Shown piece after piece: positions 15,351 to 23,297 of a stretch of DNA of 25,852 nucleotides. This DNA comes from JAIXRY01 sp964444515. GTDB taxonomy: Bacteria; Patescibacteriota; Minisyncoccia; Phycocordibacterales; UBA9973. Location: positions 1 to 25,852 of the forward strand of contig CAYUGY010000007.1 in NCBI GenBank assembly GCA_964444515.1, read 5' to 3'. Positions within the stretch are counted from its first letter, which is position 1. The number at the start of each line of letters is the position of its first letter. The notes beneath the pieces were generated by a model. That model saw only the letters and a program-made list of their open reading frames with translations. It was not told the DNA's origin and made no database searches. Made by a program: the position numbers and the translations under genes.

Positions 15351-15356
15351 ATTATA
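15351..15356 (-). promoter_or_regulatory. -10 box of the DUF3298-type gene
   Basis: TATAAT on the minus strand inside the 17-bp gap after uridine kinase, 8 nt before ATG 15342. Confidence 0.5.
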
Positions 15357-15359
15357 TCA

Positions 15360-15959
15360 CTATTTGAAAATCTCACCCGCCACCATGTCAAAAACTGCTT
15401 CAGTGCTATGTGTACCTGCGTCGATAACGATATCTGCATAGTTTTTTGTCGGGGCGACATATTGCTCGTGCATTGGTAATAAAACTTGTTCAACATAAGC
15501 TTGTTCGGGGGCGAATTTGTTGGCACTTCTGCGTTTGAGTGATTGCTCTATCGAAATATCGAGATATATTTTCATATCACATAATGCGCGCAATTGTTCG
15601 TATGCAAAGACAAGATACCCTTCGATAAGGATGAGTTGTTTTGGTTCGACAATATAGTTTATTTTGTTTTTGAGCTGCCAATCATACTCGGGATTATATA
15701 ATTCACTTTTGGTTGAGATCGTTACCGACTTCCCTGCTTTGAGATCAGTGATGTCACGAATTAAATCATTCCATCTAATTGCATCCGGATGTTCCCAATT
15801 TACAAATTGACCGAGCACTGGTGCATCTGCTTTGGATTTGAAATAATCATCGAGTTGTAACAAAGCAAATTGATCTGGATATTTTTTGCACAACGAAACA
15901 GCTAGTGTTGATTTACCGCTTCCACTCCCTCCTGCAATGCCGATGATTTTTGTTGTCAT
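15360..15959 (-). CDS. udk: Uridine kinase-like P-loop kinase
   Basis: Phosphorylates uridine or cytidine to the monophosphate in pyrimidine salvage. 199 aa, about the family length. Walker A GGSGSGKST (10-18), the substrate-site motif LQLDDYFKS, NWEHPDAIRWNDLIRDI, and LILIEGYLVFAYEQLRALCDMKIYLD with the Walker B-like strand, then a lid with RRSANKF. The spacing fits the Udk/phosphoribulokinase family; a related nucleoside kinase with another substrate is possible. ATG 15959 lies 6 nt after a TATAAT box and is divergent from tRNA-Gln. Confidence 0.8.
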   Translation of the reverse strand: MTTKIIGIAGGSGSGKSTLAVSLCKKYPDQFALLQLDDYFKSKADAPVLGQFVNWEHPDAIRWNDLIRDITDLKAGKSVTISTKSELYNPEYDWQLKNKINYIVEPKQLILIEGYLVFAYEQLRALCDMKIYLDISIEQSLKRRSANKFAPEQAYVEQVLLPMHEQYVAPTKNYADIVIDAGTHSTEAVFDMVAGEIFK

Positions 15960-15965
15960 ACGTGC

Positions 15966-15971
15966 ATTATA
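15966..15971 (-). promoter_or_regulatory. -10 box of udk
   Basis: TATAAT on the minus strand, 6 nt before ATG 15959. Confidence 0.55.
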
Positions 15972-16000
15972 TAATACATAGAATTTAATAAAAAATATGG

Positions 16001-16006
16001 TATAAA
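16001..16006 (+). promoter_or_regulatory. Possible -10 box of the tRNA-Gln transcript
   Basis: TATAAA, 13 nt before the first tRNA base. No clear -35. Confidence 0.4.
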
Positions 16007-16019
16007 AGTATTGTTCTAT

Positions 16020-16090
16020 TGCCAGATCGTCTAATGGTAGGACTTCGGTTTCTGGTACCGGCTATCTTGGTTCGAGTCCAAGTCTGGCAG
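16020..16090 (+). tRNA. tRNA-Gln (anticodon CUG)
   Basis: Folds as a cloverleaf: acceptor TGCCAGA/TCTGGCA (16020-16026 with 16083-16089), U8, D arm GTCTAATGGTAGGAC, anticodon stem TCGGT/ACCGG with loop TTCTGGT (anticodon CTG 16052-16054), T arm CTTGG-TTCGAGT-CCAAG, discriminator G16090. The U1-A72 pair and G73 are glutamine identity elements. CCA is not encoded. The next reading frame begins 2 nt later. Confidence 0.93.
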
Positions 16091-16092
16091 CA

Positions 16093-16503
16093 ATGACAAA
16101 AGAATTATTTCAAAAAATAATCAGAGAAATTTCAAATAGAGACACCAGTTCAAATCCAAAAGATTGGTCAAAAAATAATCCACTATTTGGACATTGTGCG
16201 GTGGTATCACTTATAGCACAAGAATATTTTGGAGGCTGTTTACTCCGTCAATCGTTAAAAACGATATCAGAATTTGCAAAAATGAAATCTCACTATTTAA
16301 ATCAATTGGAAGACGGAACAATCATTGATTTTACTGTCGAACAGTTTGAAGGTAAATTATCTATTGATATTCCAAAAGAAACGAGGTCTCGAGAACAAGT
16401 ACTTTTATATCCTGATACACAAAAGAGATATGATTTATTAAAATATCGATTCAAACAATATGAAAAAAGTCATCGTCAACAACAACATGCAAAAGGGATA
16501 TGA
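16093..16503 (+). CDS. YunG-like protein with possible Cys-His-Asp site (136 aa)
   Basis: Function unknown. The core LFGHCAVVSLIAQEYFGG...SHYLNQLEDGTIIDFTVEQF resembles Bacillus YunG and related proteins as I remember them. The order Cys (GHC, about 34), His (SHY) and Asp (IDFT) could be a papain/transglutaminase-like triad; this is inference. The ATG begins only 2 nt after the tRNA-Gln 3' end, with no room for a promoter or Shine-Dalgarno, so it must be read from the tRNA transcript and freed, nearly leaderless, by tRNA 3' processing. Its 3' end overlaps the next gene. Confidence 0.7.
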   Translation: MTKELFQKIIREISNRDTSSNPKDWSKNNPLFGHCAVVSLIAQEYFGGCLLRQSLKTISEFAKMKSHYLNQLEDGTIIDFTVEQFEGKLSIDIPKETRSREQVLLYPDTQKRYDLLKYRFKQYEKSHRQQQHAKGI

Positions 16504-16969
16504 ATATGAATTGGTTGCGCCGATGGGTAAACAATTTGACCCAAAATTCAAACCCGACCTCACACCAAAACAAATGCTCGCACTTGGTGTCTTTGGTGGT
16601 GTGTATATGCGTGATGTCGCACAGACCGATGAATACCCTGCCGACTGGTTCACTCGAGCCAAATTAGCAACAGGCAAACGAGATAAAAACCTCAACTATT
16701 TCAAAGTGAACGCTTCGCAATCACTGGCAATCTGGAGAAAGAATGGTTGGACACACAAAGACGATCCACGAGGATGGTTCGAATGGTATTGCCGATATTA
16801 TATGGGACGACGAATTCCCAAAGAAGATGTGCGACAAATCGACCGTTGGCAAAAGATGGTGCGACATATCGGACAAATCAAAAACAATTGTCGAGCAGGT
16901 GATGAATTTTGCCGACCTCGACAACGACAAGCCTTGCTCCATTGGGCATATGACAGTAGAAAAATGTAG
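16460..16969 (+). CDS. Conserved unknown protein, GWFEWYCRYYMGRR family
   Basis: 169 aa (160 if the Met at 16487 is used; the longer form overlaps the previous gene by 44 nt, the shorter by 17). Function unknown. Very characteristic conserved blocks: YELVAPMGKQFDPKFKPDLT, KQMLALGVFGGVYM, DDPRGWFEWYCRYYMGRR, RQIDRWQKMVRHIGQI and CRPRQRQALLHWAYDSRKM. I recall close relatives in bacteria, fungi and plants, which suggests an enzyme or nucleic-acid-related role, but no activity is known to me. Arg/Trp-rich, no membrane span. It is transcribed after the tRNA-Gln/YunG-like unit. Confidence 0.75.
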   Translation: MKKVIVNNNMQKGYEYELVAPMGKQFDPKFKPDLTPKQMLALGVFGGVYMRDVAQTDEYPADWFTRAKLATGKRDKNLNYFKVNASQSLAIWRKNGWTHKDDPRGWFEWYCRYYMGRRIPKEDVRQIDRWQKMVRHIGQIKNNCRAGDEFCRPRQRQALLHWAYDSRKM

Positions 16970-16979
16970 TGTTCGGGTA

Positions 16980-16985
16980 TACAAT
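16980..16985 (+). promoter_or_regulatory. -10 box of the cytochrome b5-like operon
   Basis: TACAAT (within TATACAAT), 8 nt before ATG 16994 and 10 nt after the previous stop. Confidence 0.5.
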
Positions 16986-16993
16986 AAACATAT

Positions 16994-17512
16994 ATGAATA
17001 AAATTATCGCAATACTAATCACAGCACTTCTTTTGGTTGGAGGAGGAGTATATGTGAAAACACATAAACAAAACAGCGACAAACAACCAACACAAGCAAC
17101 GAGCACAACTGAAACATCATACAAACAAGAAAATTCTGCGACTGAATCTGTTGGTCAAAAAACAGAACGAGAAGATGAAGACAGTGACGAGAATGATGAC
17201 GATGACAACGAAGGACGAACAAGTGCTTCAAAAGAAACAATCAAAACGACAACAAAACCAGCGACACAAACTGGTGCGACATTTACGCTTGCGCAAATTG
17301 GGACACACAACAACAGTGCAAGTTGCTACACGGCTGTTTCAGGTGGTGTATATGATCTGACTACATGGATCAATCAACATCCAGGAGGACGTATGGCGAT
17401 CATTTCTTTGTGTGGCAAAGACGGCACTGCATCATTTATGAACCAACACAGTGGACAAGGGCGACCTGAACAAGAATTGGTGAGTTTTAAAATTGGAACA
17501 CTCGTAAAATAA
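16994..17512 (+). CDS. Secreted or membrane-anchored cytochrome b5-like heme protein
   Basis: 172 aa. N-terminal signal/anchor (MNKIIAILITALLLVGGGVYV), then a low-complexity linker rich in Thr, Asp, Glu and Lys (about 25-95), then a compact cytochrome b5 domain (about 96-172): FTLAQIGTH, GGVYDLTTWINQHPGG with axial His129, and FMNQHSGQ with the second axial His152. The protein should bind heme b on the outer side of the membrane. The redox partner is unknown; no oxidoreductase is adjacent. First gene of a tight trio with the DUF1003 and hydrolase genes (1-bp gaps). Confidence 0.85.
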   Translation: MNKIIAILITALLLVGGGVYVKTHKQNSDKQPTQATSTTETSYKQENSATESVGQKTEREDEDSDENDDDDNEGRTSASKETIKTTTKPATQTGATFTLAQIGTHNNSASCYTAVSGGVYDLTTWINQHPGGRMAIISLCGKDGTASFMNQHSGQGRPEQELVSFKIGTLVK

Positions 17513-17513
17513 T

Positions 17514-17891
17514 ATGGAAATAAAAAACGTTAATAAGGTACACAAAGAAAAATTGAGTAGACTCGACAAGATTGCACTTCGAGCAACGAGTTTCGTCGGC
17601 TCAATGAAATTCTTTTTTGCAATCGTCATTTGGACAACACTCTGGTTTTCATGGAATATTTTCGCGCCAGCAGAATTTCGTTTTGATCCATTTCCTGCTT
17701 TTGTGCTATGGCTCTTCTTGTCGAATATGATTCAAATCTTTTTGATGCCACTGGTGATGATCGGACAAAATTTGCAAGGACGACATTCTGAGGAACGCGC
17801 CGAAAATGATTACGCGGTCAATATAAAATCTGAAAAAGATATTGCTATTATTTTAGAAAAACTGACAGCGATAGAAAATAGAATGAAATAA
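17514..17891 (+). CDS. DUF1003 membrane protein
   Basis: 125 aa with two membrane spans (FFFAIVIWTTLWFSWNIF; FVLWLFLSNMIQIFLMPLVMI). It carries the DUF1003 pattern: VGSMKFF near the start, RFDPFPAFVLWLFLSN, MPLVMIGQNLQ, a charged HSEERAENDYAVNIKSEKDI and a helical end. Function unknown. The ATG overlaps the region right after the cytochrome gene stop (TAAT-ATG), with no separate signal, so it is translated from the same message. Confidence 0.85.
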   Translation: MEIKNVNKVHKEKLSRLDKIALRATSFVGSMKFFFAIVIWTTLWFSWNIFAPAEFRFDPFPAFVLWLFLSNMIQIFLMPLVMIGQNLQGRHSEERAENDYAVNIKSEKDIAIILEKLTAIENRMK

Positions 17892-17892
17892 T

Positions 17893-18462
17893 ATGAAAAA
17901 CGCAATTATTATTCATGGAATGCCGGATAAGGAAGAATTTGAAAAGAACGGTATTTTGAAACACTGGCTTCCATGGACAAAAGAAACCTTGGAACAAAAA
18001 GGAATCACTGCAGTAATTCCAGAAATGCCGACACCGTATGCACCAATCTATGAACAATGGAAAGAAACATTTGAGCAATTCCCTCTTACCGAAGAAACAA
18101 TATTGATTGGACATAGTTATGGAGCGGGATTTCTTTTGAGATATTTATCTGAGAACAATATCTCTGTTGGCAAAGTTGTATTGATTGCACCGTGGATTGA
18201 TCCTGAGGGATATTTGGTAACATTATCACTTCCGAATTCATTTGATTTTATTCCTGATACAGATCTCGCAGAAAGAACCGCTGGTGTGACAGTGTTTTAT
18301 TCAACAGATGATGATGACAACATCCTGGAAAGTGTCAGACAAATCAAAGAAACATATAGTGATTTTGATTACAAAGAATTCACCAATCGCGGACATTTCA
18401 CGACTGAACCCGGATATGAGAATGATACGTTTCCGGAATTGATAGATTTGCTTATGAGTTAG
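17893..18462 (+). CDS. RBBP9/YdeN-family serine hydrolase
   Basis: 189-aa alpha/beta hydrolase, the usual length for the RBBP9/YdeN family. First strand and oxyanion region KNAIIIHGMP, nucleophile elbow ILIGHSYGAGF (Ser75), acid YSTDDDDN (about Asp139) and NRGHFT (His168). No signal peptide, so cytoplasmic. The substrate is unknown; family members are esterase-like serine hydrolases. Last gene of the trio, 1 bp after the DUF1003 stop, and closed by a strong terminator. Confidence 0.85.
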   Translation: MKNAIIIHGMPDKEEFEKNGILKHWLPWTKETLEQKGITAVIPEMPTPYAPIYEQWKETFEQFPLTEETILIGHSYGAGFLLRYLSENNISVGKVVLIAPWIDPEGYLVTLSLPNSFDFIPDTDLAERTAGVTVFYSTDDDDNILESVRQIKETYSDFDYKEFTNRGHFTTEPGYENDTFPELIDLLMS

Positions 18463-18468
18463 AAAAAC

Positions 18469-18501
18469 AAAAGAGCGGGACCAGTATGGTCCCGCTCTTT
18501 T
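18469..18501. terminator. Bidirectional terminator between hydrolase gene and pyrG
   Basis: Perfect 14-bp stem AAAAGAGCGGGACC / GGTCCCGCTCTTTT (18469-18482 with 18488-18501, AGTAT loop). The T-rich side on each strand suits both converging transcripts. Confidence 0.92.
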
Positions 18502-18504
18502 GTT

Positions 18505-20166
18505 TTATTGTTTACGTTTTTTGTTTTCCGCAGAAGCTTTGATGAAAGCAGAAAATACAGGATGTGGAGCAAGTGGACGACCTTTGAATTCTGGATGAAA
18601 TTGAACGCCAATCATAAACGGATGCAGTGAGGTTGGAAGTTCTGCAATTTCACACAAGCGATTGTCGGGAGATTTTCCAGAAAAAATCAGTCCGGCTTTT
18701 TCGAGTTGGTCTACATAGTTCGGATTGACTTCGTACCGGTGACGATGACGTTCTGAAATAGTTGTCTTTTTGTACGCATTATACGCAAGTGTTCCCTTTT
18801 TCAAAACAGCTTCATAGGCACCAAGTCGCATCGAACCACCGTATCGATTTTCATCGATGAGTGATTTTTGGTGTTCCATAATATCAATAACAAGATGTTT
18901 TGATTTCGGATCAACTTCGCGAGTATGTGCGTCTTTCCAACCGAGTACATTGCGCGCGTATTCAATAACCATTAGTTGCATACCGTAACAAATACCAAAA
19001 TATGGAATGTTGTTTTTGCGACAGTATTCAATAACCTTCAATTTACCTGGGACACCACGAGAACCAAATCCTCCTGGTACCAATACACCATCATAGTCAT
19101 CGAGCTTCTTTAATTTCTTTGCATCTTTTTCGAAATCGAGCGCATTGACCCATTCGAGCACTGGACGCTTCTTCAATGCATAACAAGAATATTTGAGTGA
19201 TTCAATAACTGACAAATATGAATCTGACAATGTGAAGTCTCCTGTATCAAAATATTTTCCGATGATTGCAATACGAACTTCGTCTTTCAATCCTTTTGTA
19301 CTCTTCACAAACTTTTGCCATTCTTTTGGCTGTTTATTTTCGGTTGGGATTTTGACACCGAGTGTATTCAAAATGCGGTCACCAAATAATTCTTTTTCAA
19401 AATTGAGCGGAATATCGTAGACACTGTCGACATCTGGCGCAGAAATAACATTGTCTTTTGGCACATTACAAAAGAGTGCAATTTTTTCTTTGCGAACATC
19501 ATCGAGGGCTTTTTCTGCGCGACACAAGAGAAAGTCTGGAAAAATACCAGCTGAGTTCAGGGTACGTACAGCGTATTGTGTCGGCTTAGTTTTCATTTCA
19601 CCAACCTTTGATGGAATCGGTAGATACGAAACCATCACTGTTGAAACATCGTGTGGTAATTGAGTCTTCATCATGCGAAGTCCTTCCAAAAACAGCATGC
19701 TTTGATATTCACCGACGGTTCCGCCGATTTCAATAATCGTAAAATCTGCTTGTGCGTGTTCACTCGCCTTTTTGATACGTTCAATCATTTCCATTGGCAC
19801 ATGTGGAACAACTTCAACACATTTGCCTTTGTAATACATTGCGCGTTCTTTTTCGATAACCGATAGATACACACGACCAGTTGTCATGTAATTGATCTTC
19901 TGGATATCAATATCCAAAAACCGTTCGTAGTTGCCGATATCTTGATCTGTCTCATCACCATCATCAGTCACAAACACTTCTCCGTGTTCTGTCGGATTCA
20001 TCGTACCAGCATCGACGTTGATGTATGGATCAATCTTGAGTGCAGTGACTCGAAACCCTTTGTCTTTCAAAATACGACCAATTGATGCAGCTGCAATTCC
20101 TTTTCCAACGGAAGACATTACACCCCCAACAACGAAGATGTATTTTTTAAGTGGTTCTTTCGGCAT
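18505..20166 (-). CDS. pyrG: CTP synthase (glutamine-hydrolysing)
   Basis: Makes CTP from UTP using ATP and glutamine. 553 aa, full length. N-terminal amidoligase domain: KYIFVVGGVMSSVGKGIAAA, KIDPYINVDAGTMNP.EHGEV, DDGDETDQDIGNYERFL. C-terminal class I glutamine amidotransferase: GGFGSRG, nucleophile in YFGICYGMQ (Cys393), and HPEF near the end for the His-Glu pair. Last gene of prfB-ftsE-ftsX-pyrG, 12 bp after ftsX. Together with udk it covers pyrimidine nucleotide supply. Confidence 0.97.
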   Translation of the reverse strand: MPKEPLKKYIFVVGGVMSSVGKGIAAASIGRILKDKGFRVTALKIDPYINVDAGTMNPTEHGEVFVTDDGDETDQDIGNYERFLDIDIQKINYMTTGRVYLSVIEKERAMYYKGKCVEVVPHVPMEMIERIKKASEHAQADFTIIEIGGTVGEYQSMLFLEGLRMMKTQLPHDVSTVMVSYLPIPSKVGEMKTKPTQYAVRTLNSAGIFPDFLLCRAEKALDDVRKEKIALFCNVPKDNVISAPDVDSVYDIPLNFEKELFGDRILNTLGVKIPTENKQPKEWQKFVKSTKGLKDEVRIAIIGKYFDTGDFTLSDSYLSVIESLKYSCYALKKRPVLEWVNALDFEKDAKKLKKLDDYDGVLVPGGFGSRGVPGKLKVIEYCRKNNIPYFGICYGMQLMVIEYARNVLGWKDAHTREVDPKSKHLVIDIMEHQKSLIDENRYGGSMRLGAYEAVLKKGTLAYNAYKKTTISERHRHRYEVNPNYVDQLEKAGLIFSGKSPDNRLCEIAELPTSLHPFMIGVQFHPEFKGRPLAPHPVFSAFIKASAENKKRKQ

Positions 20167-20178
20167 ATAATGTAAAAA

Positions 20179-21105
20179 TTATTTTGTAAGATATTTTCTA
20201 ACGGCCCAAATACTTGAGATTGCCGAGATAATTGCTCCGGCAATCAAAATAATAAAGAAGATTTGGAACAAGTTTGAAATATAGTAACTAAAGAGATTTA
20301 CCCCCAAGAAATCTGAGAGATTGTTCCCTGTCCAAATAGTCAACGGGATGAACACGAGAATAGTGATGAATGTACCAATAATACCCGAAAGCAATCCTTC
20401 AACAATAAATGGACCACGGATGTATTTGTTTTCAGCTCCTACCAAACGCATCACACCAATTTCTTCACGTGCAGTATAAATAGCGAGACGGACCGTATTG
20501 TAAGTAATCAATACTGAAACAAGAGAAAGAATGAGTGTCACTGCAAAGCCAAGCTTTTTACCTCCATCAATAAGCGTATTGAGTCTATCGATAATATCTT
20601 TGTTTTGTGAATAGTTCACTCGTTCGACACTACTAGCATATTGCGCCATTGCGTCGTTTTCACTTTCTAAGAATCGAGCAATACTTTCATATTGACCAGA
20701 ATCTTTTGCGCGAATATTGAGCATTGCACCAAGCGGATTGCCGTTCAATTCTGATAGTGCTTGTAGTGTTACATAATCATTTGCGTGACGGATACGAAAA
20801 TCTTCAAGTGCTTTGTCGCGAGAGACATATTCAACAGAACCAACTTCGGGCAATTGTTCGAGTGATTGTTTGAGTGACAATGCTTTCTCTTCTGACGTAT
20901 CAGTAGTCATGTACACAGAGATATCAACGCGATTTTTCAAATCAGCGAGCGATGACTGAAGCAATGCTTGAAACAATACAATAAATGCAAGTACTGAAAG
21001 TGTAATTGTCATTACCAAAACAGAAGCGAGTGACACTGTGCCATTTCTTCTAAAATTAAGTATTCCACCACGAACAATTCTTTTGAAACCAAGTGTGTTT
21101 GTCAT
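20179..21105 (-). CDS. ftsX: Cell division protein FtsX
   Basis: Membrane partner of FtsE; the complex links septum formation to control of cell-wall hydrolases. 308 aa with the expected layout: short cytoplasmic start (FKRIVRGGILNFRRNG), first span (SVLVMTITLSVLAFIVLF), an external loop (about 50-170, with DISVYMTTDTSEEKAL and VEYVSRDKALEDFR), then three spans with the conserved YTAREEIGVMRLVGA between them. It starts 5 bp after the ftsE stop. Confidence 0.93.
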   Translation of the reverse strand: MTNTLGFKRIVRGGILNFRRNGTVSLASVLVMTITLSVLAFIVLFQALLQSSLADLKNRVDISVYMTTDTSEEKALSLKQSLEQLPEVGSVEYVSRDKALEDFRIRHANDYVTLQALSELNGNPLGAMLNIRAKDSGQYESIARFLESENDAMAQYASSVERVNYSQNKDIIDRLNTLIDGGKKLGFAVTLILSLVSVLITYNTVRLAIYTAREEIGVMRLVGAENKYIRGPFIVEGLLSGIIGTFITILVFIPLTIWTGNNLSDFLGVNLFSYYISNLFQIFFIILIAGAIISAISSIWAVRKYLTK

Positions 21106-21110
21106 AATTC

Positions 21111-21803
21111 TTATTTTTTATTAACTGTTGGATATGATCCGACTTTTTGATCATTGATAATCTTTCCTTTTTCAAAGGTAATCACTCGACGACCAATACT
21201 ATCAACAACGTCTTTGTTGTGTGTAGTCAAAATAACCGTTGTTCCTAGGTCGTTGATTTTTTTCAAAATTTGCACGACTTCATAGGCGTTTACTGGATCG
21301 AGGTTTCCTGTCGGCTCATCAGCAATAATCACTTCTGGTTGATTGATAATCGCACGAGCAATAGCCAAGCGTTGTTTTTCTCCGCCTGACATTTGGTGTG
21401 GAAAATTAAAAATCTTGGTGGTCAAATCTACCAACTCGAGCACATGCGGAACATCGTTTTGAATTTCTTCATCAGATTTTCCTGAAGCTTCCATAGCAAA
21501 GGCAATATTTTCATAGGCATTTTTGTTTGCCAATAATTTGAAATCTTGAAAGACTGTACCAACACGACGGCGGTATTTTGTCACTTCAGTATTTGAAAGT
21601 CGGTGCACATCGATTGATTCAAAATATACAGAACCATCGGTTGGTTTTTCTTCAGCAAGCAATAATTTCGTCAGTGTTGTTTTGCCGGCACCAGAGTGTC
21701 CGATAATACTGACGAACTCACCTTGTTCGATTGAGAGCGTAACATCATCTAATGCCAAAGTACCATCTTGATATACTTTGGATACATTTTCGAATTGAAT
21801 CAT
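21111..21803 (-). CDS. ftsE: Cell division ATP-binding protein FtsE
   Basis: ABC-type ATPase that works with FtsX. 230 aa. Walker A GHSGAGKTT (35-43), Q-loop VFQDFKLL, signature MSGGEKQRLAIARA, Walker B VIIADEPTGNLDP and H-loop LTTHN. A TATAAT box lies 7 nt before ATG 21803, between the prfB stop (21812) and the start, so ftsEX can be transcribed without prfB although the order prfB-ftsE-ftsX is common. Confidence 0.95.
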   Translation of the reverse strand: MIQFENVSKVYQDGTLALDDVTLSIEQGEFVSIIGHSGAGKTTLTKLLLAEEKPTDGSVYFESIDVHRLSNTEVTKYRRRVGTVFQDFKLLANKNAYENIAFAMEASGKSDEEIQNDVPHVLELVDLTTKIFNFPHQMSGGEKQRLAIARAIINQPEVIIADEPTGNLDPVNAYEVVQILKKINDLGTTVILTTHNKDVVDSIGRRVITFEKGKIINDQKVGSYPTVNKK

Positions 21804-21810
21804 AGGTATT

Positions 21811-21816
21811 ATTATA
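21811..21816 (-). promoter_or_regulatory. -10 box of ftsEX-pyrG
   Basis: TATAAT on the minus strand, overlapping the end of prfB and 7 nt before ATG 21803. Confidence 0.5.
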
Positions 21817-22690
21817 CCCCCTTTAACGACTCTATCAAACCTTCGATTTCCCCATCTTCGAGAATAGCTCCCACATTTGAAGATTCAAAATTACTCCGCA
21901 GGTCTTTGACCAATTTATATGGATGAAGTACATAGTTGCGAATTTGATTTCCCCATTCGATTTCAGTATTTTTTGCAGTGTGCATACTTTCCACTAAATC
22001 TTTGTGTTCGTCTTCAGCTTTTTTGAATAATTTACCACGCAACAATTCCATCGCTTTTTCACGATTGGCTTCTTGACTACGTTCTTCACGGGATGCAGTA
22101 GTAATACCGGTCGGTTTGTGTGTAATACGCACGGCAGTTTCTCGTTTGTTGACGTTCTGTCCACCAGGACCACCTGCTTTGGTGAAATCAACTTCTACAT
22201 CTCTTTCGTCGAGTTCTGGCATCGCACTTTTTTCGATTTTAGGAATTACTTCAACCAACACAAAACTAGTACTTCTTTTTCCTTTTGCATTGAACGGACT
22301 ATTGCGAACGAGTCGGTGTACACCACTTTCGTGTTTCAAATTTCCGTACACATTTTTGCCGGTAATTTCAATAGTGATGTTTTTGAAACCATTTTGATCA
22401 TTTTCACTTTTAGATAAAATGCTTGAAGAAAAATTAGTTCGCGAAAAATATTTCTCATACATCTCATACAACATCCGTGCAAAATCTTCTGCATCGTCAC
22501 CTCCCGCTCCAGAGATAATCGACATAATAGCTGGTCCACGATCAAAAGCGCCGAGTCCGTCTTTCTTATCTTTCAATTCTTGTAATTCCTTGATAAGTGT
22601 TTGTGCGTGATTTTTGTCATTCCAAAAATCCGCACCTGACATGGCGTTTTCGATTTCGGTAATTCGTAGATTGATTTCATCTCCGTTCAT
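21812..22690 (-). CDS. prfB: Peptide chain release factor 2, shortened N-terminal domain
   Basis: Class I release factor for UAA/UGA stops. SPF tripeptide of RF2 (131-133, in GVHRLVRNSPF) and GGQ catalytic loop (176-178, in AGGPGGQNVNKRET); C-terminal WGNQIRNYVLHPYKLVKDLR. Only 292 aa from ATG 22690 (usual RF2 is about 365): much of the helical domain 1 is missing, with DFWNDKNHAQ only 20 residues from the start. The autoregulatory in-frame UGA near codon 26 of many prfB genes is absent. ATG 22690 lies 7 nt after TATAAT; a longer open frame to 22723 would run through that box. Its presence implies UGA is a stop codon in this genome. Confidence 0.92.
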   Translation of the reverse strand: MNGDEINLRITEIENAMSGADFWNDKNHAQTLIKELQELKDKKDGLGAFDRGPAIMSIISGAGGDDAEDFARMLYEMYEKYFSRTNFSSSILSKSENDQNGFKNITIEITGKNVYGNLKHESGVHRLVRNSPFNAKGKRSTSFVLVEVIPKIEKSAMPELDERDVEVDFTKAGGPGGQNVNKRETAVRITHKPTGITTASREERSQEANREKAMELLRGKLFKKAEDEHKDLVESMHTAKNTEIEWGNQIRNYVLHPYKLVKDLRSNFESSNVGAILEDGEIEGLIESLKGV

Positions 22691-22697
22691 AAGAATA

Positions 22698-22703
22698 ATT
22701 ATA
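22698..22703 (-). promoter_or_regulatory. -10 box of prfB
   Basis: TATAAT on the minus strand, 7 nt before ATG 22690; it decides the start. Confidence 0.6.
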
Positions 22704-22763
22704 GCATATTTGCTATTTCTCATAAAAATGGTATTGTAATAGTGGATTTAAAATACAAAATAA

Positions 22764-23288
22764 ATGGCTAATTTAAGAAAAACACTGAAAGAGTTAAAGA
22801 ATTTAGGACTGATGTCTACTGTAGAAAAGTTGGTTAGTTTTGCAAAAGACAAACCCGGACTACTTGCGAACACTCTGATAGAGATAGACATGGTGTTAAA
22901 AAATAACTCAGCAGAAATTCCTCAATCTGAGATGACGAAGAATCAGCACATCGCGGTTGTTGGTAGTATTTACAGAAAAAGTATCAAAGAAGCTATTATT
23001 TCATCAGTTCAAACAAATCATAGAGTAAGCCCCGAAAAACTAATATTCTACGAAGACTTAGTGAAAATAAAAAATGGATTGATTACAGAATCACTTGTAA
23101 GTGATAATTGTGTTGGTATTATCTGGGGCACAGTACCTCATTCAATACAAGGATCTCCACAAGGAAAACTTGAATTTAAAAGTATCAACGCTCTAAATGA
23201 TCACGGAACATTGAAGTTAAGTAAAAAGACTTTCGACAAGGCGATGACAGAATTGCTCATTAAAATCAAAAAATCACCTCCAGGGTGA
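22764..23288 (+). CDS. Hypothetical protein (174 aa)
   Basis: Not recognised. Soluble, helical and basic start (MANLRKTLKELKNLGLMSTVEKLVSFAKD), then a mixed region including GIIWGTVPHSIQGSPQGKLEF, and a Lys-rich end. Divergent from prfB. A TATTGTAAT-like stretch at 22732-22740 may be its promoter. The stop codon lies inside the downstream hairpin, a compact arrangement that supports it being a real gene. Confidence 0.65.
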   Translation: MANLRKTLKELKNLGLMSTVEKLVSFAKDKPGLLANTLIEIDMVLKNNSAEIPQSEMTKNQHIAVVGSIYRKSIKEAIISSVQTNHRVSPEKLIFYEDLVKIKNGLITESLVSDNCVGIIWGTVPHSIQGSPQGKLEFKSINALNDHGTLKLSKKTFDKAMTELLIKIKKSPPG

Positions 23289-23297
23289 TTTTATTTT
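23270..23297 (+). terminator. Terminator containing the stop codon of the 174-aa gene
   Basis: AAAATCACC / GGTGATTTT stem (23270-23278 with 23284-23292) followed by ATTTTT. The TGA stop is in the right arm. Confidence 0.85.

Noticed and set aside
22691..22723. Longer prfB start at 22723
   Set aside because: The extension would translate the TATAAT box and adds no release-factor-like residues.
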